Positions 31,811 through 57,416 of a stretch of DNA of 64,000 nt are shown here, piece by piece. The notes below the pieces were generated by a model, which was given only the letters and a program-made list of their open reading frames with translations, did no database searches and had not been told where the DNA came from. Numbering within the stretch: the stretch's first letter is position 1; each line of letters begins with the position of its first letter. A program made the position numbers and the translations under genes. Source of the stretch: Syngnathus acus (taxonomy: Eukaryota > Chordata > Actinopteri > Syngnathiformes > Syngnathidae); assembly GCF_901709675.1 (NCBI RefSeq), contig NC_051108.1:7486631-7550630 (forward strand). Reading direction: 5' to 3'.

Positions 31811-33396
31811 CAGGACTGTCTCAGAAAATTTGAATATTGTGATAAAGTTCTTTATTTTCTGTAATACAATTAAAAAAACAAAAATGTCATACATTCTGGA
31901 TTCATTACAAATCAACTGAAATATTGCAAGCCTTTTATTATTTTAATATTGCTGATTATGGCATACAGCTTAAGAAAACTCAAATATCCTATCTCAAAAT
32001 ATTAGAATATCATGAAAGAGTATACTAGTAGGGTATTCAATTAATCACTTGAATGGTCTGATTAACCCGAAACGCCTGCAAGGGTTTCCTGAGCCTTGAA
32101 AAACGCTCAGCTTGGTTCAGTAAACTAAATGACAAGTATGGGGAAGACTGCTGATCTGACTGCTGTCCAGAGGACCATCATTGACCTCCTCCATCAGGAG
32201 GGTAAGACACAAAAAGAAATTTCTCAAAGAGCAAGCTGTTCACAGAGTGCAGTTTCAAAGCACATCCACAAAAAGGCAATTGGAAGGGGGAAATGTGGCA
32301 GGAAACGCTGCACAACCAAGAGAGATGTCCGCAGCCTTGTGAAGAAGAGTCGCTTCCAGAATTTGGGGGAGCTTCAAAGACAGTGGACTGAAACTGGAGT
32401 CCAGGTATCAAAAGCCACTGTTCACAGACGTGTCCGGGAAATGGGCTACAATAGCCGTATTCCCATGGTCAAGCCACTTCTGAACTCAAGACAACGGAAG
32501 AAGCGTCTGACTTGGGCTATGGAAAAGAAGCACTGGACAGTTGCAGAGTGGTCCAAAGTCCTCTTTTCAGACGAAAGCATGTTTTGTATTTCATTTGGAA
32601 GTCAAGGCGCCAGAGTCTGGAGAAAGGTTGGAGAGGAGCAAAATCCAAGTTGCTTGAAATCCAGTGTGAAGTTCCCACAGTCAGCGATGGTTTGGGGAGC
32701 CATTTCAGCTGCTGGTGTTGGTCCACTGTGTTTCATCAAGTCCAGAGTAAATGCAGATTTTAGAGCACTACATGCTTCCGTCTGCTGAAAAGCTCTATGG
32801 AGATGATTTCATTTTCCAGCATGATCTGGCACCTGCCCACAGTGCCAAAACCACCAGTAAATGGTGTACTGACCATGGCATTACTGTCCTCGATTGGCCT
32901 GCCAATTCCCCTGACCTGAACCCCATTAGAGAATTTGTGGGTATTGTGAAGAAGAAGCTGAAAGACACCAGACCCAACAATGCAAATGAGCTAAAGGCCG
33001 CTATTGAAGCCTCCTGGGCATCCATAACACCTCAGCAATGCCACAGGCTGATTGCCTCCATGCCACGCCGCATTGGTTGCAGTAATCCGTGCAAAAGGAT
33101 TCCCAACCAAGTACTGAGTGCATTAATGGACATTTTCAAATGTTTGATTTTGTTTTGCTGTTTTAAATCTTTTTTTTTTTTACTTGGTCTGAGGAAATAT
33201 TCTAATTTTTTGAGATAGGATTTTTGAGTTTTCTTAAGCTGTAAGTCATAATCAGCAATATTAGAATAATAAAAGGTTTGCAACATTTCAGTTGATTTGT
33301 AATGAATCCAGAATGTATGACATTTTTGTTTTTTTAATTGCATTACAGAAAATAAAGAACTTTATCACAATATTCTAATTTTCTGAGACAGTCCTG
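31811..33396 (+). mobile_element. Tc1-like transposon, inactive transposase
   Basis: This 1586-bp element has long (about 200 bp) inverted ends starting CAGGACTGTCTCAGA and TA on both sides (31809-31810 and 33397-33398). The transposase frame starts at 32129 (helix-turn-helix with QKEISQRASCSQSAVSKHIH). The first catalytic Asp is in VLFSDESMF and the second in FQHDLAPAHSAK. The frame breaks near 32755, where about a dozen nt are lost, and resumes at 32751-33218. At the third catalytic residue the usual LNPIENLWG reads LNPIREFVG because of a +1/-1 pair of indels. So it is a dead DD34E copy. It lies between adgb and rab32. Confidence 0.92.
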
Positions 33397-33398
33397 TA

Positions 33399-33998
33399 TA
33401 TTGTTGGAGTGAGGATCTATTTATTCAATTGCATAGGCATTTTTTGGGCGGCAAATACAGCAAAATATGTCAGAACTGCTGTACAAATCACTTTTACAGC
33501 TATACAAACAGCACAATAACAGTGTTAATGCTTAACTGTGGCGCAGTAGTAAAATCGAATGCAGAGCGACATAAACAAGAGTGCAATGTAAAATACTTTA
33601 AAAAAAGGGCTTTATAGCCCTTCTGCGTACAGAGTGGAAAACACTCAAAACTGAAGTGATTCACACACAAACACAAACACAAATAAAAGGCAGCATGGCT
33701 CTGCCGGTTGTCTAACGTAATCATCATAATAATCAAAAAATAGCCCCAGCCCTTGTCGTCAGGTAAAGTCCAGAGCCAATGGATGAGCCAACTTCAAGTA
33801 TTTAGAGGCTAGGATCAATTGTTAATGGTGGAATAAACAGTAAAGTGGTTTGAAGATAGAGACTCAGAAGCTATTTGGGGACCATCAAGATATCAAAAAA
33901 ATTAAACCATTAAATCTCCTGGAGCTTTCCGAAAGCATTCCCGCCCCAGCTTGGGGGCAGCGTGGCGGAACTGTGTTCCCGTTAGTGTGCGCCGAGTG
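33399..33998 (-). other. rab32 3' UTR / 3' flank
   Basis: These 600 bp lie between the Tc1 end and the rab32 stop. TTTATT at 33420-33425 (AATAAA on the minus strand) is a candidate rab32 poly(A) signal about 575 nt after the stop. If it is used, the rab32 transcript ends just short of the Tc1 insertion. No other gene is seen. Confidence 0.45.
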
Positions 33999-36900
33999 TT
34001 AGCAACAGCCCGGTTTGCTCTCCGCCGCCACAGTCTCCTGGTCCAGTTTGATGCGGTCTCCGTTGCTCTCCTCGTACGGCAAGCCCTTGTCATTGGCCAA
34101 GATGTTCTCCACCAGGAATTTGGCCGCCTCGTCCACATTGATATTGTCCTGCAGGAGGAGCAAAGCGTGGATGGTCATTTGTACGTTTTGATTGTACACA
34201 GTTGGGTGGGCAACAGCTGGCAAATGATTTTCTCAGGCAGCCTGAGGCCAACTGAAACAAAGTGAAAACAGACATTTTGTTTTTGCCCTTCACGCTGCAG
34301 CTGGAAAGAGGCAAATCTAAAAAATCAACTCCTATCAATGCATGTTTAATGTGCTGATTATTAATCGCATGAACACCTGTGTCCTGTTGTTAATTTATTG
34401 ATTGCCAATGTACTTCACATCAAATCCAGTGTAACCAGAATACTGAAACTATCCATTACTTGTTGTATGTTTACTGTGTGTCTACTGCTTGTGCCTTATT
34501 GTGTGTTTATTATTTATTGTCTATTATATATCTGTATGTTGTCCATAATGTAAGGATATCTGGCCAATATCTGATACTTATGGAAAACCGGGCCCCCTAT
34601 CAAAAGCTTTAAATAGCTTGCTTGGGGTGACCTTTCATGCATCCGACTGTGTAATAGTGTTTGTTGTATCATGTTGTATGTCTTGGATATAGCGTGAACA
34701 AAAAAAATGAATAAAAAATAAAAATATTAATGGTCTTCCCCCTGCCAATGCACAGCACTGTGCATCTTTACAAAACAAAACAAAAACACAAGTTATAGTT
34801 CACATCGACAAGTCAATCATTGTTTATGAATGAAAACTTGTGACTCGAGTCCAATCTGCTGTTCAAAGCTCACAGTCGTGATCAATGCGAGGCATGTGAC
34901 TCTGGTCATATGATCGACATTTTTATATTTTATTTTTGCATGGGAGAAGCAGAACAACCTCCTGACTGAAGTAGTTCTCTCACTTCCCCTCATGACAAGC
35001 AGCGGATGAACGTAGCGCCGTTAAGATGCAAGCGATTGGTCGCCGTGTCACGCATAAAGACTAATGGGCACGTCACGCTAACGTCCCCCCAAGTCACATG
35101 ATGCCGAGTTATGTGTGGGCAAGACGAGGAAGTGGCGGGACGCTCAACCAGTACTGTGGCTTTTATTATTGTTGTGTAATTTGTTGTTTTGTTGCATGTT
35201 GCCGCCATTTAGTTTTTACATATTTGTTCCATTAAATTGTATGAATTTATTCCTTGCAGCCTATTGTCTTCATTTCATAGCATTTCTCTAGGCTGCACTA
35301 CTTTCAGTATATTTTTGATTTTTTTTTTTACTAAGATGTGACATCATGACCCCAACACTGCAACAGAATTATCTCTCAGATGACCTATAACCCTGTTAGC
35401 CGCTCCCCTCAATTGCTGTCATGTGATATCACAGCAGCCTAGGCAGGCTCACAACATCTTGAAGTAGTTTAAAAAACGGCTGTGCTGAACAAAAGCAGGT
35501 TTCGTAACAGGCATGATTGCAGCATACGGAAAGACGAAGCGGCCTCGGCTTCCCCTGTGCGAGGTCTTGTTTCCCATGAGGGGGAAGTGCACCCGTTATG
35601 TTAGCGACCGCATAAAACACAGCTGAAAACATTTTAACATGTAAAATGGGTGTGTCTACTTTGTATACAGTGAAAAAATACAAAACTGTCCTATAAAACA
35701 CGTTTCAAGCCGTCAACTTGCAATGCGGCATCTTGCTAGCTGGTGACAACTAGCTAGGCTAGGCAAGGCTAGGCTAGGCTAAGATTCAACTATATAACAT
35801 CATCATCATCGGTTTAAAGTCCGCTTTTCAGGCGCTGCTGGGTTGGACTGGATTCTCAATATGGCTTTCTTCCACCGGGGACGGTCCATGGCCATCTCGT
35901 GGTTGAGAGTCCTATACTGAGAAACTTTTTGGAGCAAAACCTTTTACAGCCGGATGCCCTTCCTGACACCAACCCAAGGGGAAATTGATTTTCTGTAGGG
36001 GTTGACTCCCTTAGCCCATTCCTCTCCCGAGGAGCCCACTGGGCAGTAGTACTATTTAACCCATAGTTGGGGGCTGGTTCGTGGGCACCGGGGCGTGTGC
36101 ACACACCGGTGGGCCTGCGTGCCGCACGTCTAGGGGCCAAACCTCCTCCGAGTTCCTTGTAGTTTAGCCTGGGTCCGTGTTGTACCCAGTTACCATGTGT
36201 TGCCGCGTGGAGGCACTACATAGGGCTTGCTGTTAGAGAGGCTATGTACTGGCAGGGAGAGACTTACGCACTCGGCTCTCCCGTTCGCATACTGCTAGCC
36301 AGCGGTGAGGGTTGACAGTGAGATGTGACATGCACTGGGCACTCCACCAACACTCCACCAACACACTAGACGCATCATAACAACCCGACTTGGTCTTATG
36401 AAGTCAGACACATATTCAACTATATAACAACAGATTGTTTTCAGACTGTTTTCTGAGCGCATAGAAAAGAAATATGCCTCACCTTGGCCGATGTCTCGAA
36501 CCAGCCCAGGAAGCCCGTCTCCTTGCAGAAATTGTCCATCAGCGTCGTGTTGTTATATCCCTCTATCTTCTGGTCGCACTTGTTGGCCAGCAGTACTGAG
36601 GGGATGGGGCTGCCGTTGGCCAGCTTCACCTTGCTGTCCAAGTCGTGCTTCCACTTGGACACGGCCTCGAACGTGGAGCCCCTGGTCACGTCGAAAACCA
36701 CAAAGGCCCCCACCGCCTCCTTGTAGTACACCCGCGTCATGTTTCCAAAGCGTTCCTGACCTGGAATTCAGAAGAATGTTGAGGAACTGCACTGAAAAGT
36801 CTTCAAACCCTCAGCCCCAAAAACCATGACCCACTTTCCTCCCTATGCCAGAGGCCTAATCCGTGCAGAGAAGTAATCTGCCTTCATAATAAGCCTTTTC

Positions 36901-38148
36901 TCTCCACAAGGGCTGTCTGTGAGAACATCTGAGGTGATACATCACAATGGAATTAACACGAGCAAATGGGGTGACTCAAAGGACTGCTGCTAAAATGTTG
37001 AACGGAAAAGTTTTTTAGGTACACTTCTTTTTTCTACTAGTGCAGTGGGCCTGTAAATTTACTTTACACTCGAGTTCCGCTTGGGTGCAGGTATTTAGTG
37101 GCCATGCCGATGAGTGGATGAAGTGACGTGACGCAGATCCGAGTGTTTGGCAGTGAATCCACTGTGGGGGCCTAAAGGCCTGACGCTAATTGCTCATAAT
37201 TGGCAGGCTAATTTTACTTCATGCAACCTCAAGTAAATGCACAAGAGACACGACAGTGGCGGAAAGACCTGATAGATTCCATTTCCAGATCTTGTAAGGC
37301 AGCAAATGGACAGAACGTGATTTCAAATCAAGCAACAAATTGGGCCTTCAAATGCCCCACCCACCATTACTGGAACAAGAAGAAAAATACTTGCACCAAA
37401 TCAGTATATTTAGTTGAAGTCAGAATTATAAAAGTAACAGTAACTCAATACGTGGAACAGCAATGGAAGCCTGCTTTGATTTTGTGACATGCAGTCGTTA
37501 ACGCTTGGTCGATATCCGAGCGAGGCCACATGCCAGTGGGAGCGTCCTCCTCCTCCTCCTCCTCCTCCTCCTCCTGGCAACGTCTCAGAAGACTCGCATC
37601 GAGCCATTTTATTGACAGGCTAGCGTAAGCGCACGAGCGCTGGCCGTACGGGCTAATGACTTAGGTGACGTATTGACGTAGCTCAAGTCACAAACGTTTC
37701 ATCACGACAAAGTACATCAAGCATGACCTCTTGTCATGTTCCTACACGATAATGCTTTTATTTCAATAATAAATCAAATCTATCCATCCATGTTGGCCAC
37801 CATTCAACTTTCTCAACAGCCAAAACAGCTCTACCGAATAAATAAAGTTAGATCAGCTAAAAAACGCTAACGCGTGTCACATGCTGCTAACCCAATTAGC
37901 ACAGGAATGGACTGTGTGAGCGTGTAAGCGCCGTGCACACACACGACATCAGACAACAAATGACATATACAGCCGGCCCGCATGTCGCCGACATCATTAA
38001 TACTAACGGGGAGTTATTTTTCGTGCGTGGGAGAAAGCGAGACGATGTCATCATTATCTATAGTTGCTCTACGCTGGTATGCGTTGCCATTGAGTGGGTG
38101 TGCATGTTGCCATGGAAACTGTCCAAGCCAGACGCGGCCGTATAGCAA

Positions 38149-38184
<36 letters not shown>

Positions 38185-41100
38185 TAGTACATCCCTCGGA
38201 TACCTCCAAACAATAGTCCAGTCATGGGTGGTGCAATTGCTACCCGGACCTTCAGTTAAGACTAACTTCATCTTAATACCACAACCCCTGAAAAAAATGT
38301 ACTGTGACTATCTACAGTCACATAATAAAGGTTGTAGTCACGGAGGTAGTTGTGGGCACATGACCACGATGTGATCTTACTGCAGATTAGCAGAGCCTTG
38401 AGCAACGGCCCGCCAACAGCCAACACGCTCTTGCTCCACGCTTACCTTCAGTTGACCTAGCATAATATGAGGAATTCCAGTGATAACACTCAGTGTACAC
38501 CAGAGATGAGATGAAGGGCAAATTTAGGACTAGGATTTGAAGCTACAATAAGTAACGATTTGGTCCTAAAAGGACACAGCTTCTAAATAATTGATGCTTG
38601 TAATCTGTCATTTCCATGGCAACTGTGAATCGCCTACTTCAGCGCTCAGGCTAGAATCCGGACGGACAATCCAAAACGCCTCTCGTCGTGTTCTGCTTGA
38701 CTAATAATACAGTTCAGAATTGTGTTAGCGTCATCGTCTAGCACAGGGGTGGGCAAACTACGGCCCGCGGGCCACATCCGGCCCACGGGACCGTTTAATC
38801 CGGCCCGCCAACCCTGAATTAATTGTATTATTAAACTTTTTTTTTTGTCATTTTGCCTGCAATGACTGCGTTTCCCCAGTAGATGGGGAACCGCTCGCCT
38901 GCGCATTTACTACCGGAAGCCGTGTCAGAAAGCTCGGTGCACACTCACAAGTGCGTGTACGACGTACACTGTACGTACTCAGTAGTACGGACATGGCGCA
39001 CTCGCGCTCTATTTGTATCAGTCCCGAATTTAGAGCGTGTGCTGTGACGACAGCATTCTTGTAATTCGCTCGCTGAGCTTTCAGATACAGTTTGACGCTA
39101 AAGCCACCCACAAACCTTCCCCTGGAATCCTTCCATTAAAATGAGTGGCCGAAGAAAAGAAGTGAGTGCCGAATGTTAAAAGAGTGGCCAATTTGGCTCG
39201 ACGTACGCGACGTGACGTTCAGCCACATCAACCCGTCACAGATCGAGGTAAACGGATCTCTCCTAAGAATTGCCACAACAAATTTTACTCCAGACTATGA
39301 TGTACTAGCAAAAAAGGGAGACCAACAACACTGTTCCCACTGAAAATGAAGGGGAGGCTCTCAAGTTTGTTGTAAAAAAATGCATTTTGAATATGATTTG
39401 TACACATAGCAGGGATTGAAACTAGCGACCATTCTCATTTTCAAACAATGCAGGATGCTCAAGGACATTGATGCACCACCTTTTTGCGACTAATCTTAAC
39501 CTGTAAAGTTCTTAAGGCTTACTTTAAGGAAGTGTTCCCCGTTTCCTCACCTCTGTTACCAGGTGTTTGGGAGTTAAAACTCTGCTCTGATGTTCAGATA
39601 CCCCTCACCGTGTTGCCGTTTTGATTACTTTATTTGGATGTATGCTTTCACCGATTCTTCAAGATGATATATTTGGTCAGAATGTTTGCTGTTTGATGTG
39701 ATCTCATAAGATAAACATTTTTCATTAATCTGACCTGCAGGCACTGAAGTGATGGAGACTGTTATTCATAATAATAGTGTCGTATTTTATGAGAATCACT
39801 GATAGCAGTTTTTTAGTGATTTTTTTTTTTAAATGCTGTTAATAAATGCATTTGTTTTCAAAAAACTTGTTTGGAATATCCATGCTTTACTACCTACTAA
39901 AGGCCAAAATCTTTTATGCAATGACCTTTACAGGTCGCTTATATTACTTCACACAAACACTACGTCCATCTGCTCCTGGTTCGGCCCTCCGGTCCAAATT
40001 TAGAACCCAGTTCGGCCCGCGAGTCAAAAAGTTTGCCCACCCCTGGTCTAGCATCAGTGTTAATAGTATTGTTGGCGATTTTTTGAATTGACGCTAACAG
40101 GTGCACCATTTTGTCTGCCGTGACCTTGCGAGAAGCAATTCCATCCACGCAAGACTATCAATTGAGGGTGTAAGGGGGCTTGACATTTCGAGGCTTCAGG
40201 CTGATGACTATCATTCCTTCCAACGTGAAAAGACCATCAACACAGAGTCCATCATTATAGTCATTAAGAAAAAGAACACGGTGACATAAGCAACACAACA
40301 AATTTTATAAGACGACAGACAGTTCTTGAATGGTGAAAGGTTGAACCACATTTTTTTTTGCTAGCAGGCTACTTACAGCCCACAAGATCAAAGTACTGGA
40401 TTGCAATTTACAGAATAGCTCACAAAATTGATATCATGCTGTATTTCAAATCATATTTAGCAGGTCACAAACAAACACATGACTCACAATCACGTCATGT
40501 ATGTCAAATTGATTGATTAGCTAGTTGATTAAAAGCTATCATCATGGAGCATCTTGTGAAAGGAGAACACATGCTTGAATGTGTAATATTGTGTAAAATG
40601 TTAAATACAACGGAGCTCCGATCCATCCTCACAATTTGCTCACAGATGACATCAGCATTTATACAGCTTCTGATTGGTCAATCAGAGCAACATTTGCTTC
40701 AACTGCCAAAGCACATCACTAGAGATTTGCATACATCAAATACATTTAATAATTTTGCTTCTCTGGTGAGAGAAATGTATATTGGTGGTTTCTGTTGTGG
40801 AACAGATCAATAATCAATATTTTGGGCAGAAAAGGAGGATGAGTCCGAAATGTGCTTTGGGCCCCACAAAGGTGGGCAGGCTCTTGTGGTTGAGTGGATA
40901 ATAATAACAACGTGACTTACATTCCTCTGACAATTATGAGCTGCCATGAACATTGAAAGGAAAACTGTCAGGATATTTAGAAATCATTTTGCCGTGTGCG
41001 TTACCTGCAATGTCCCAAAGCTGCAGCCGGACGAGCGTCTTGCTGTCCCAATTGAGGACCTTGAGAGCGAAGTCCACACCGATGGTGGCTCGGTAGTGCT

Positions 41101-41233
41101 GGGAGAAGAGCTGGTGCACGTACCGCTTGATGATGCTCGTCTTGCCCACGCCCAATTCCCCGATCACCAGCACTTTGAACAAGTACTCCTTGCACTCCGA
41201 CACCGAACCGCCGGCCATGCTCGCCTGCATCAA
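33999..41233 (-). CDS. rab32: Rab32 small GTPase, 3 exons
   Basis: The exons are 41005-41233, 36483-36760 and 33999-34148. Phases agree and give 218 aa. It is a Rab GTPase for melanosome and other lysosome-related organelle biogenesis and for mitochondrial AKAP anchoring. The P-loop GELGVGKTS (about 25-33) is visible, as is the switch I region [30 protein letters not shown] carries Ile instead of Thr before AG, as is characteristic of Rab32/38. NKCD, FETSAK and a C-terminal CC for double geranylgeranylation are also present. Two starts are possible: the frame opens MMQASMAGG, and the inner Met (41218) matches mammalian MAGG. Synteny with adgb and grm1 supports Rab32 over Rab38. Introns 1 and 2 hold transposon copies. 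Confidence 0.95.
34303..34716 (+). mobile_element. LINE 3'-end fragment, second copy
   Basis: Reverse-complementary to about 2051-2395, this is the last codons and 3' tail of the same LINE family in opposite orientation. It ends in GGATATAGCGTGAAC and an A-rich tail. It is a 5'-truncated insertion in rab32 intron 2, antisense to rab32. Confidence 0.85.
35800..36400 (+). repeat. Unclassified dispersed repeat, copy A
   Basis: This is about 0.55-0.6 kb in rab32 intron 2, beginning ATCATCATCATCGGTTTAAA. Blocks shared in order with 52440-53160 include CTCCCTTAGCC, ACCCAGTTACCATGTGT, GAGAGGCTATGTAC and GACTTACGCACTCGGCTC. The two are diverged but collinear. No ORF, tail or TIR was seen. The CAT-rich head resembles some SINE-type repeats, but it was not classified. 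Confidence 0.6.
36761..38743. other. rab32 intron 1, proximal part
   Basis: Intronic sequence with a (CTC)n run at 37545-37574 and the mixed trinucleotide array at 38146-38189. No coding exon was recognised. Confidence 0.5.
38146..38189. repeat. (CAG)n-(TAG)n compound trinucleotide repeat
   Basis: About eight CAG/GCA units run directly into about seven TAG units, within rab32 intron 1. One tract probably mutated into the other (C to T) and then expanded. Confidence 0.88.
38744..40045 (+). mobile_element. hAT transposon, internally deleted (GTF2IRD2-type)
   Basis: The ends are CAGGGGTGGGCAAACT and, reversed, CAGGGGTGGGCAAACT again, with the CGGCCC subterminal motif. There is a perfect 8-bp target duplication GTCTAGCA at 38736-38743 and 40046-40053, as in hAT elements. 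The interior keeps only scraps of a transposase: [12 protein letters not shown] at about 39141 and [20 protein letters not shown] near 39270-39330. These are typical of the hAT family that gave the GTF2IRD2 C-terminal domain. The catalytic core is absent. It lies in rab32 intron 1. Confidence 0.88.
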
Positions 41234-41436
41234 CGACAGTCCTACGCTTGAGCTAAACTTTTATTGGAATCTGTGTGTGCCTGGGTGTATGTGCGTGGTT
41301 TTGCGTGTGTGTGTCATGAGTTCGTCCTCGCGCACGAGAGGGGGGAAAAGAAAAGTGGGCTGTCACGGACCGGGCTGGTCCACAAAGCAAAAAATTAGTT
41401 CTTTTTCCTCCTCCTCTTTCTCCTCCCGAGAAGGCG

Positions 41437-41454
41437 TCACATGACCCGGAAGTG
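41437..41454 (-). promoter_or_regulatory. M-box (TCACATGA) and ETS site upstream of rab32
   Basis: TCACATGA at 41437-41444, within GTCACATGACC, is the E-box variant preferred by MITF/TFE factors. CCGGAAGTG (41446-41454) next to it is a strong ETS/GABPA-type site. They lie about 205-220 bp upstream of the rab32 ATG. MITF control of RAB32 is expected from its melanosome role; use of this site is inferred. Confidence 0.5.
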
Positions 41455-43261
41455 TCAAAAAACGTTTTTGCTGTCACAAAACTTTTTTTCCCTTTATGCA
41501 ACCATCCGTAGGACAGTTCATTTAAGTACACACAACACAACAAAAATATGAATTTACAAACACAATACCGGTCACTTTTGAGGTTTTCAAGACACAGTTA
41601 TTGCCCACTGCATCAGAGCTGTTCCTAATAATTTGACCCGACGGGCGTTCATCAAAATAAAGCGGCGGCGCTCAGATGTTGTAGTATTGTTTGATAGAGT
41701 AAATGTTAAATATAAGGTGACAAAAATATAAAATATGTTAAATGAATATCACTCATTACTCGTGTAAATGTTTCGTTGCAGCTCTCAATACATACATGCA
41801 GCAAATATTAAATAAAATGTCCGATGAGTTTTCCATAGAAACCTTTTTTTATTATTGTACAACCTTATCCAACGTGTCCAAAACATAAAGGCCTAGCTCA
41901 TCCGAGCGTTGTTCAACACGGTGCTATACCCTGTTTCTCCTTTCTCGACATAAAAACCATCACTAGCATAAACTTGAAAACATTTGGAAATACAATACAC
42001 TGGCACCATGTACTGTATAATCTTATAATTAATGCGCATTCTTATTGATAAAAGTAGAAGAAACTTAAGGTGGGAATAAATATCTCATTACAAGAAGCAA
42101 CTAGTCATTGCAGGTACTTTTACTCAAAGGATACAAGTTAGCTTAAAAGTTCAAAAAGCAATGGCATAAACTTTGATTTCTTTTTTGTTTAAGACTATGG
42201 ACATTCTAAATATAGAAACATGTATCTGTATTACAAACATACCACCTGTGTGGAAAAAAACAAGTATTACAAATACGAGTACTGTGTTAGTGTGTATGTT
42301 TTTTTTGCCTTCTTATGACAACACAGCTGAAAAGAAAACTATAGCCACGTGTCGAAAGCAAAATTACGCTGTAACAATCCGCATTGGCACGTCTTATGTC
42401 CACCTACAGCGCACAGAAAGAGGCTCGTGGTTGTCTTGACGCCAATCACACCTTGCAAGACGCAGAAAAACAAGCAGCTTACTGCACTTCTTAAAAAAAA
42501 ATCAGTTCTTGGTATATTTAAATGAGGTCGGATGTGATAGCTAAAGTGAATTAAAAAAAGGCAAAATAAAATGCACATTTGGACTGTCTTGTGCTTATTT
42601 AAGCTTTTTTTAGTAGTGTAGGTTACTGTTTTTGTTTAGCAATGATTGACTATATTTACAGTAGGGTGCAAAAGTCTGAGGTCACCGCTAGTTGAGATAA
42701 TGTTAATTTCTTGTCCATGTGAATAAATAAAAGCCACACCTTAAATGGACGTCTCATTTGTGGAAAAAAAAAGTGTCTTCATTAGGGCGTCTTCAAACTA
42801 TCATGCATGTTGGGGGAGGTGACCCAATACTTTTGCACAGTACCTTACGGGAATTTGGCATGACAAGTTGAAGAGTTTTGGCACTGTTGTTGTTTGCTAA
42901 CAGCCCTTCAGACATGGGCTGTGTTTGGATTCATTCATTCATTCATTCATTCATTCATTCATTCATTCATTCATTCATTCATTCACTCAGTAATCATGTC
43001 AGTATATATAAATAATATAACTGCCCAAGAACAGTTCAGTTGCATTTAAGTTTTAAGCACTGTATACTGTGTGTTTGAGGTACAGAACTACTTGTTTAGT
43101 GCACTACAAAGTGATTCCGAACACAGCCATGTTCTTCTATGTGTGTTTTTAATGTACACCTAATGACAAGACACAAGCAAGCAAAATGGCGGCGGTAATA
43201 AACAAAGAAGTAGGAGGAATCAAAGCTTGCCAAATGTGCACCATTTCTTTTTTTTTTGCTC
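41455..43261. other. rab32-grm1 intergenic region and grm1 3' UTR
   Basis: This 1.8-kb AT-rich interval contains the rab32 upstream flank, an (ATTC)n array (42929-42984) and the grm1 3' UTR side. No ORF with recognisable homology was seen. Confidence 0.5.
42929..42984. repeat. (ATTC)n tetranucleotide microsatellite
   Basis: About 14 perfect ATTC units, probably in the 3' UTR or 3' flank of grm1. Confidence 0.93.
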
Positions 43262-56329
<13,068 letters not shown>

Positions 56330-56942
56330 TTAATAATTAAAGGCGTCTAAGTCGAGATTCTAAGATGATTTTCACCATTATCAGACACGAGGTTATTTGG
56401 AATAAAGCATGAAACAAGTCACACTGTGCGCCGTGCATTTGGAATGGAAGGCGTGGACTCTTCCATTGAGCCTCAAGGCGCATTCCAGCACTGTGGACAG
56501 CACAAGCAGGAAAAGAACGTCCGTGGAATTGTCACGCCGCATCTCGTCGGTAGTCTATCACTAAGCGGCCCTTTCATCCGCGTGCATGTAACCTGAATGC
56601 AGTCTAGGTTGAAATGGGACTAAAGGGCGTCTAAACTTACCTGAATCCTCGAGACATGCCGCGTGCCTCCTTCGCTCGTCTTCTTGAGCGCGTGTGGCTC
56701 TCGCGCGCTCGTCTTCTCGCGCTCTCTCTCTCACCCTCACTCCCTCCCGCTCTCACACTATAGCTCTCTCTCTTTTAACCATCTGCAGCTCTCTCTATCT
56801 CTCCCTCCCTCCCCTCTCTCTCTCTTTCTCTCTCGCTCTCTCATTCTCTCACCACGCCAGTTTTATACCATCGCGCTAGTTTCACTCTCTTGCACCACGG
56901 CGCCCCCCTCTGTCTCTCTCGCAACTCTCTCTTACTCCCTGT

Positions 56943-56944
<2 letters not shown>

Positions 56945-57033
<89 letters not shown>
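56945..57033. repeat. (CT)n microsatellite upstream of grm1
   Basis: About 44 uninterrupted CT dinucleotides about 0.8 kb upstream of the grm1 ATG, embedded in a 450-bp polypyrimidine-rich tract. On the grm1 strand it is (GA)n, able to form triplex (H-DNA). Confidence 0.95.
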
Positions 57034-57037
<4 letters not shown>

Positions 57038-57314
57038 CATCGGTCTCTCTTTAACACATCACACTCTCCGACCCTCCCTTGCTCTTCCGCTGTCTCTCTC
57101 CATCTCTGTCTTCTTTCTCCACAGAGGTCTCTCACCCATCTCATTAGCATATCTGCAAGAAAAAGGCGACAATTTTCTAACGTGACAGTTAAGTCAATGT
57201 TTAGTTTTTTTTACTTCCGGCGACGGACAAGAGGCAACCCTTCCAGCAGTTCTGTTGCTTTTATCTCGTGTTTGTTCTTTTAATTTTTCATAAACGATGG
57301 CTGCCGTATACTAA

Positions 57315-57416
<102 letters not shown>

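Noticed and set aside
38107-38120. GTTGCCATGGAAAC, X-box-like, in rab32 intron 1
   Set aside because: Deviates at the invariant half-site and lies deep in an intron beside a triplet repeat; likely chance.
33999-41233. Rab38 as identity of the Rab gene
   Set aside because: Rab32 and Rab38 share the IAGQE signature, but gene order between adgb and grm1 and the C-terminal region fit Rab32.
56663-57283. 206-aa open frame, Ser/Leu-rich
   Set aside because: It is generated by the (CT)n array and surrounding pyrimidine tract; no domain and no coding bias outside the repeat.
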